Shown in pieces: positions 60,774-64,000 of a stretch of 64,000 bases of DNA. The notes beneath the pieces were generated by a model. That model was not told where the DNA came from. It did not search any database and was given only the letters and a program-made list of their open reading frames with translations. The translations under genes and the position numbers were made by a program. The stretch comes from Hymenobacter rigui (GTDB taxonomy: Bacteria; Bacteroidota; Bacteroidia; Cytophagales; Hymenobacteraceae). Location of the stretch: positions 620,001-684,000 of the forward strand of contig NZ_RWIT01000001.1 of the NCBI RefSeq assembly GCF_003944715.1, read 5' to 3'. The stretch's first letter is position 1. Every line of letters starts with the position of its first letter.

Positions 60774-63269
60774 TTACAGCTTCACGCCCACCGAGGCAAA
60801 CCAGGTGCGGCCATCGGCGGGCAGCAGGCCGGGGCCGGGGTAGCCGCCCGAGCGGCGGGTGAAGTAGTTTTTATCGAACACGTTGTTGAGGCCGCCGCGT
60901 ACGGTGAAGCGCTTGGCGAAGCGGTAAGTAGCCGAGAGGTCGGTAACCGAGTAGCCGGGCACGCGGCCAGTGGTAGCGGCAGCATTGGCGGCTACGGTGT
61001 TGTTGGCATCGGCAAACACGCTGGAAACCCGCGTGAGTTGGGCCGTGGCCGACAGGCCCTTGTGGGCGAAGGTGGCGCCCACGCGGTGCGAGTATTTGGG
61101 GGCGTACTCCACGCGGTTGTCCTTCAAATCACCTTCCTGAATACCGCCGTTAGCCAGCGTAGTCGTCAGCAGGCGGGTGTAGCGGGCATCCACGAAGGCC
61201 GAGGAGGCAAATACGTCCAGGTGGGGCAGGTCGAAGTTCTGCGTGAGGGCGTGCAGCACGTCCAGCTCCACGTAGGCCTCCACGCCCTTGTGCACGCTGG
61301 TGCCGATGTTAGTGCGCAGCTGCTGGGTTTGGGTGGTGCTGCCCGGCACCAGCCGGCGGATGGTCCCGATGCGGTTATCGTAGTTCAGCCAGAATGCGTC
61401 CAAGTCGAAGGTCAGCACCTTGCCCCAGGTGCCCCGGTATCCCACCTCGGCATTATAGCCGCGGGCATCCTTCAGGTTGGGGTCGATGACGTCGGAAGTG
61501 GCCGGCGGGGTCAGGTCGCCGAAGGTTACGGGGCGGAAGGCCCGCGAGTAGTTGGCGTAGAGGTTGGTCTGGTCGGTTACGCGCAGCTCGGCCCCGGCCC
61601 CGTACAGAAACACGCGGCGGCGCGAGTCCTGCTTGATCTGGTTTTCCGAGCCGTCGGCGTTCAGGCTCAGGTAGCCGCGGCCTTCGTTGTCAATTACCTC
61701 GTAGCGCACGCCCGGCGTGAAAGTGAAGCGGGAGCCCAAGCGGAAGATGTTTTCCACGAAGGCGGCGTAGTTGCGGGTCCGGAAGCTCAGGTCGCGGCCG
61801 TAGCGCGCAGCTTGCAGGTCCAGGTTGAAGTCGGAGCCAGTGTCGCCCTTGCCCTGCTGGCGGCGGCCCAGGTTGGCGGCGGCCACGCGCACACCCGCAG
61901 CCAGCGTGTGCTGCTGGCCCAGCAGGCCGTAATCGGTGAGCAGGCGCAGCTCCGAGCCCAGGTTGCGGTACCGGTCCCGGTCGAGCTGGCGGTTGGCGGG
62001 CTGGCCGGTGGCGGGGTTCACCGCGTCGGGCTTATCCACGCCCACGCTGCTGGGCAGGCCAATGGAGTTCCGCTCGCCCAGCAGGCCAAAGGTTTTCAGG
62101 CTCAGGCGGGTGCGGTCCGAGAACTGGTAGTCGGCCGTGAAAGCCGGAATCGTCCAGGGCGTGCTGAACCAGTTGCGGCCGCGCGAGCTGTTGCGCACGT
62201 TGCCGTTGTAGAACTGGGCATCGGTGAGGCCGCCGGGCTGCTGAATCTCGTAGCCCAGGTGGCTGATTTCGGCCCCGAGGCGCAGCTTGCTGGTGGCCTG
62301 GAACTGCACGTTCACGTGCGCATTGCGGATGTTGAACTCCGAGTTGTCGCGCCAGCCGCCGCCTAGCCGCTGCTGGTAGTAGCCAAAGTAGCTCACCTTG
62401 CCCACCGTACCGCCCAGCGAGTTGTAGGTGCCCACCAGCCCGTTGTTGCCCACCGAGTTGCTGGTTTCAAACTCGATTTTCTTGTCGCGGGGGCCGTGCT
62501 TGAGCTCGTAGTTGAGCATGCCGCCAAACTGGGGCCCATACTGCAAGGAGCCGCCGCCCCGGATAATCTGAATACGGTCCACAGCCTCCAGTGGCGGGTT
62601 GTAGTATGCCTCGGGGTAGCCGAAGGGGTCGGAGCTGATGTCCATTCCGTTCTGGCGGGTATTGAACTCCCAGCTGCGGTTGGGCGAGAGGCCACGGCTG
62701 GCCACGTTAATCTGCTGGCCCGAGCCGTCGCTTTCCCACACCGTAATGCCGGGCACCTTGGCAAACACCTGCCGGGCCGAGTTCACCACCAGGTTGGCAT
62801 CGAGCTTATCCAGCTGAATGATTTCGTTTTTCTTGCCGGCCGTGAGGGTGGTACCGTCTACCTCGGGGGCGTAGCGGGTGGCCTTGGCGGCTACCGTTAC
62901 ACCGGCCAGCTCCTGCAGGGCTTCTTCCAGGGTAAAGCGCAGGGTGTGCACCTGCCCGTTCTGCAGCGTGAGCGTCTGCGTCTGGGGTTTGGTGCTGAGG
63001 CCGGTTACCGTTACGGTGGCTTCGCCGGCCGGCAGGCCGTAGAGGCGGAAGCTGCCGCGGGCATCGGTGGTGGCCGAGCGGTCGGCGACGCTTATTAGCA
63101 CGCCCTCCACGGGCTGCCCGGCACGGTCGAGCACGGTGCCGGTAAGGGTGGCCCCGCGGCCGTTTTCGTCATGACCATTCAGGTGCGTGGGCGGGGTAGT
63201 AGTGGCCGCCAGAGCAGGTGCCGTGGCCGTGAGCAAGGAAGAAAGCAGCAGAGAAGAAGCAGTACGCAT
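60774..63269 (-). CDS. TonB-dependent receptor, FecA-like
   Basis: 831-residue outer-membrane receptor. A signal peptide (LLLSSLLTATAPALA) is followed by a carboxypeptidase-like regulatory domain (~40-115), a plug (ARQVFAKVPGITVWESDGSG, then INVASRGLSPNRSWEFN and ERIQIIRGGGSLQYGPQF-like VDRIQIIRGGGSLQYGPQ) and a barrel ending SVGVKL. The plug signature and barrel are like ferric citrate/siderophore receptors. A ferric-siderophore ligand is therefore likely, but no Fur box or siderophore gene is visible. It is preceded on the minus strand by a TACTTTTG box. Confidence 0.85.
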   Translation of the reverse strand: MRTASSLLLSSLLTATAPALAATTTPPTHLNGHDENGRGATLTGTVLDRAGQPVEGVLISVADRSATTDARGSFRLYGLPAGEATVTVTGLSTKPQTQTLTLQNGQVHTLRFTLEEALQELAGVTVAAKATRYAPEVDGTTLTAGKKNEIIQLDKLDANLVVNSARQVFAKVPGITVWESDGSGQQINVASRGLSPNRSWEFNTRQNGMDISSDPFGYPEAYYNPPLEAVDRIQIIRGGGSLQYGPQFGGMLNYELKHGPRDKKIEFETSNSVGNNGLVGTYNSLGGTVGKVSYFGYYQQRLGGGWRDNSEFNIRNAHVNVQFQATSKLRLGAEISHLGYEIQQPGGLTDAQFYNGNVRNSSRGRNWFSTPWTIPAFTADYQFSDRTRLSLKTFGLLGERNSIGLPSSVGVDKPDAVNPATGQPANRQLDRDRYRNLGSELRLLTDYGLLGQQHTLAAGVRVAAANLGRRQQGKGDTGSDFNLDLQAARYGRDLSFRTRNYAAFVENIFRLGSRFTFTPGVRYEVIDNEGRGYLSLNADGSENQIKQDSRRRVFLYGAGAELRVTDQTNLYANYSRAFRPVTFGDLTPPATSDVIDPNLKDARGYNAEVGYRGTWGKVLTFDLDAFWLNYDNRIGTIRRLVPGSTTQTQQLRTNIGTSVHKGVEAYVELDVLHALTQNFDLPHLDVFASSAFVDARYTRLLTTTLANGGIQEGDLKDNRVEYAPKYSHRVGATFAHKGLSATAQLTRVSSVFADANNTVAANAAATTGRVPGYSVTDLSATYRFAKRFTVRGGLNNVFDKNYFTRRSGGYPGPGLLPADGRTWFASVGVKL

Positions 63270-63304
63270 ACACTATACCGGGGCATACGGCCCCTTTTCG
63301 GCTG

Positions 63305-63312
63305 CAAAAGTA
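63305..63312 (-). promoter_or_regulatory. -7 box of FecA-like receptor gene
   Basis: Minus-strand TACTTTTG matches TAnnTTTG, 35 bases upstream of the ATG at 63269. The 350-base gap to 63619 otherwise holds an AT-rich stretch and the inverted repeat at 63435. Confidence 0.55.
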
Positions 63313-63434
63313 CTACTGTTCAGATTGATTTTAAATAACTGATTAGAAAATATCTAAATAAAACAATCCCGGCAGGTTGTTGATTTCCTGCTCTTCCGCC
63401 TCCAGATGCCTGCTTGTAGAGACGCCAAGCAGCG

Positions 63435-63549
63435 CCCCGGTCCGACGGCGCAGCCGTCCGACCGGTTGCCGTCTGGGGCCATTGCAACGTCATCGTTCCA
63501 GCGTCAGCACGCAGCCAACCGGTCGGACGGCTGCGCCGTCGGACCGGGG
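63435..63549. repeat. 34-bp perfect inverted repeat
   Basis: Arms 63435-63468 (beginning CCCCGGTCCGACGGCGCAGC) and 63516-63549 are exact reverse complements. Each arm also contains the smaller palindrome CGGACGGCTGCGCCGTCGG-type sequence, so alternative folds exist. It lies between the M28 peptidase and the receptor gene, both on the minus strand. Confidence 0.85.
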
Positions 63550-63619
63550 GCATCCTCAAAAAAAGGCGCTGACCGATGCTCATGCATCAGCCAGCGCCTC
63601 GTTTTTCATCACGTAGTGC

Positions 63620-64000
63620 TTACCGTTCCAGCTTGAAGCCGGGTTCCCGGGCGGGTGGGACGGGGCGGTTGGCCACGGCCCAGCCGGTGAGGTACATCCA
63701 TTGCGTCATGCGCAGGAGCTTGCCGTAATCGATGCGGCTGGCTTCGTCCTTGGGCGTGTGGTAGTCGGGGTGGAGCCAGGAGGTGTACATCACGGCCGGA
63801 ATGCCCAGGCGGGCGTAGGGCAGGTGGTCGGAGCGGAAGTACCAGCCCTCGGGGTGACTGGCCTGGTCCCATTTGGTATCCAGCTTGAACTTCGGGCCCT
63901 GCTGGTTGGCTTCCAAAGCAGTTTTTACGAGGTCGGAGGAGTTCAGGTGGGGCGGGATGGAGCCCAGCAGCGCGGCCGAATCGGGGGTGTTGCGGCCCAT
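63620..64000 (-). CDS. M28 family peptidase, C-terminal part (truncated by window edge)
   Basis: The C-terminal 126 residues of a protein whose 5' part lies beyond the right edge of the window. SDHLPYARLGIPAVMYTSW and HPDYHTPKDEASRIDYGKL match the end of M28 metallopeptidases; the His of YHTPKDE is a zinc ligand and the YFRSDHLPYA stretch is a family motif. M28 enzymes are aminopeptidases or carboxypeptidases, usually exported in Bacteroidota. The ATG codon at 64000 is probably internal, not the true start. Confidence 0.85.
   Translation of the reverse strand: MGRNTPDSAALLGSIPPHLNSSDLVKTALEANQQGPKFKLDTKWDQASHPEGWYFRSDHLPYARLGIPAVMYTSWLHPDYHTPKDEASRIDYGKLLRMTQWMYLTGWAVANRPVPPAREPGFKLER

Overview
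The window looks like a chromosomal segment of a Gram-negative Bacteroidota of the Hymenobacter/Cytophagales type. The reasons are GC-rich coding sequence, the Bacteroidota -7 promoter box TAnnTTTG in front of several genes, two proteins with type IX secretion (T9SS) C-terminal sorting domains (2340-4421 and 11681-14050), two TonB-dependent receptors with carboxypeptidase-like N-domains, and very few Shine-Dalgarno sequences. Family names come from recognising protein motifs by eye; no database search was run. I found no rRNA, tRNA, CRISPR array, transposase, integrase or phage gene.

Layout. 1-5.9 kb: an HscA-type Hsp70 (minus strand), a secreted DUF4331 protein and a membrane-anchored TPR protein. 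6.0-9.9 kb: a probable metal-uptake unit of a HupE/UreJ-like permease, a small exported Cys/His protein and a His-rich TonB-dependent receptor. 10.0-15.2 kb: two paralogous exported L,D-transpeptidase-like proteins on either side of an EF-Ts-N-domain-like orphan and a T9SS-exported alpha-amylase. 15.3-18.4 kb: an Ldh-type dehydrogenase, a Ppx/GppA phosphatase and an RlmI-like methyltransferase, all minus strand. 18.7-24.1 kb: dapF, an orphan ABC ATPase, a GNAT acetyltransferase, a glycosyltransferase and glf (UDP-galactopyranose mutase). 24.4-31.9 kb: secA, deoC, a SPOR-like lipoprotein, a hypothetical, an M20 amidohydrolase and an outer-membrane protein. 32.1-36.6 kb: stress and proteostasis genes (Hsp20, HtrA protease), a small hypothetical and an ALDH7-type dehydrogenase. 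36.7-40.8 kb: a lipoprotein, then an ECF sigma factor, a probable anti-sigma factor, a DUF4097-like protein and an exported PPC/DUF296 protein. 41.0-48.3 kb: a three-gene cluster with a 1102-residue TPR plus MORN/YwqK-repeat protein and two DUF3857/transglutaminase-like proteins, one with a catalytic triad and one apparently without. 48.5-52.4 kb: a hotdog-fold protein, a lipoprotein, a diadenylate-cyclase-like protein (minus) and a double-domain TonB-like protein (minus). 52.5-60.7 kb: a RidA protein, two tandem exported paralogs of unknown function, a MutS-like membrane protein, a bestrophin and a FUSC-family protein. 60.8-64 kb: a second TonB-dependent receptor and the C-terminal part of an M28 peptidase, both minus strand.

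The intergenic regions are rich in palindromic elements: two related copies of a composite REP/MITE-like element, several perfect inverted repeats of 23-40 bp, and simple-sequence tracts (a 12-C run before glf and nine copies of a 7-mer abutting the start of the GNAT gene) that could make expression phase-variable. Four genes (rlmI-like, dapF, deoC, RidA) have a TAnnTTTG box only 4-5 bases before the start codon, which predicts leaderless mRNAs. The best candidates for unexplored biology are the diadenylate-cyclase-like sensor (49952-51511), the MORN/DUF3857 cluster, the HupE/receptor unit, and the repeat tracts beside surface-glycan genes.
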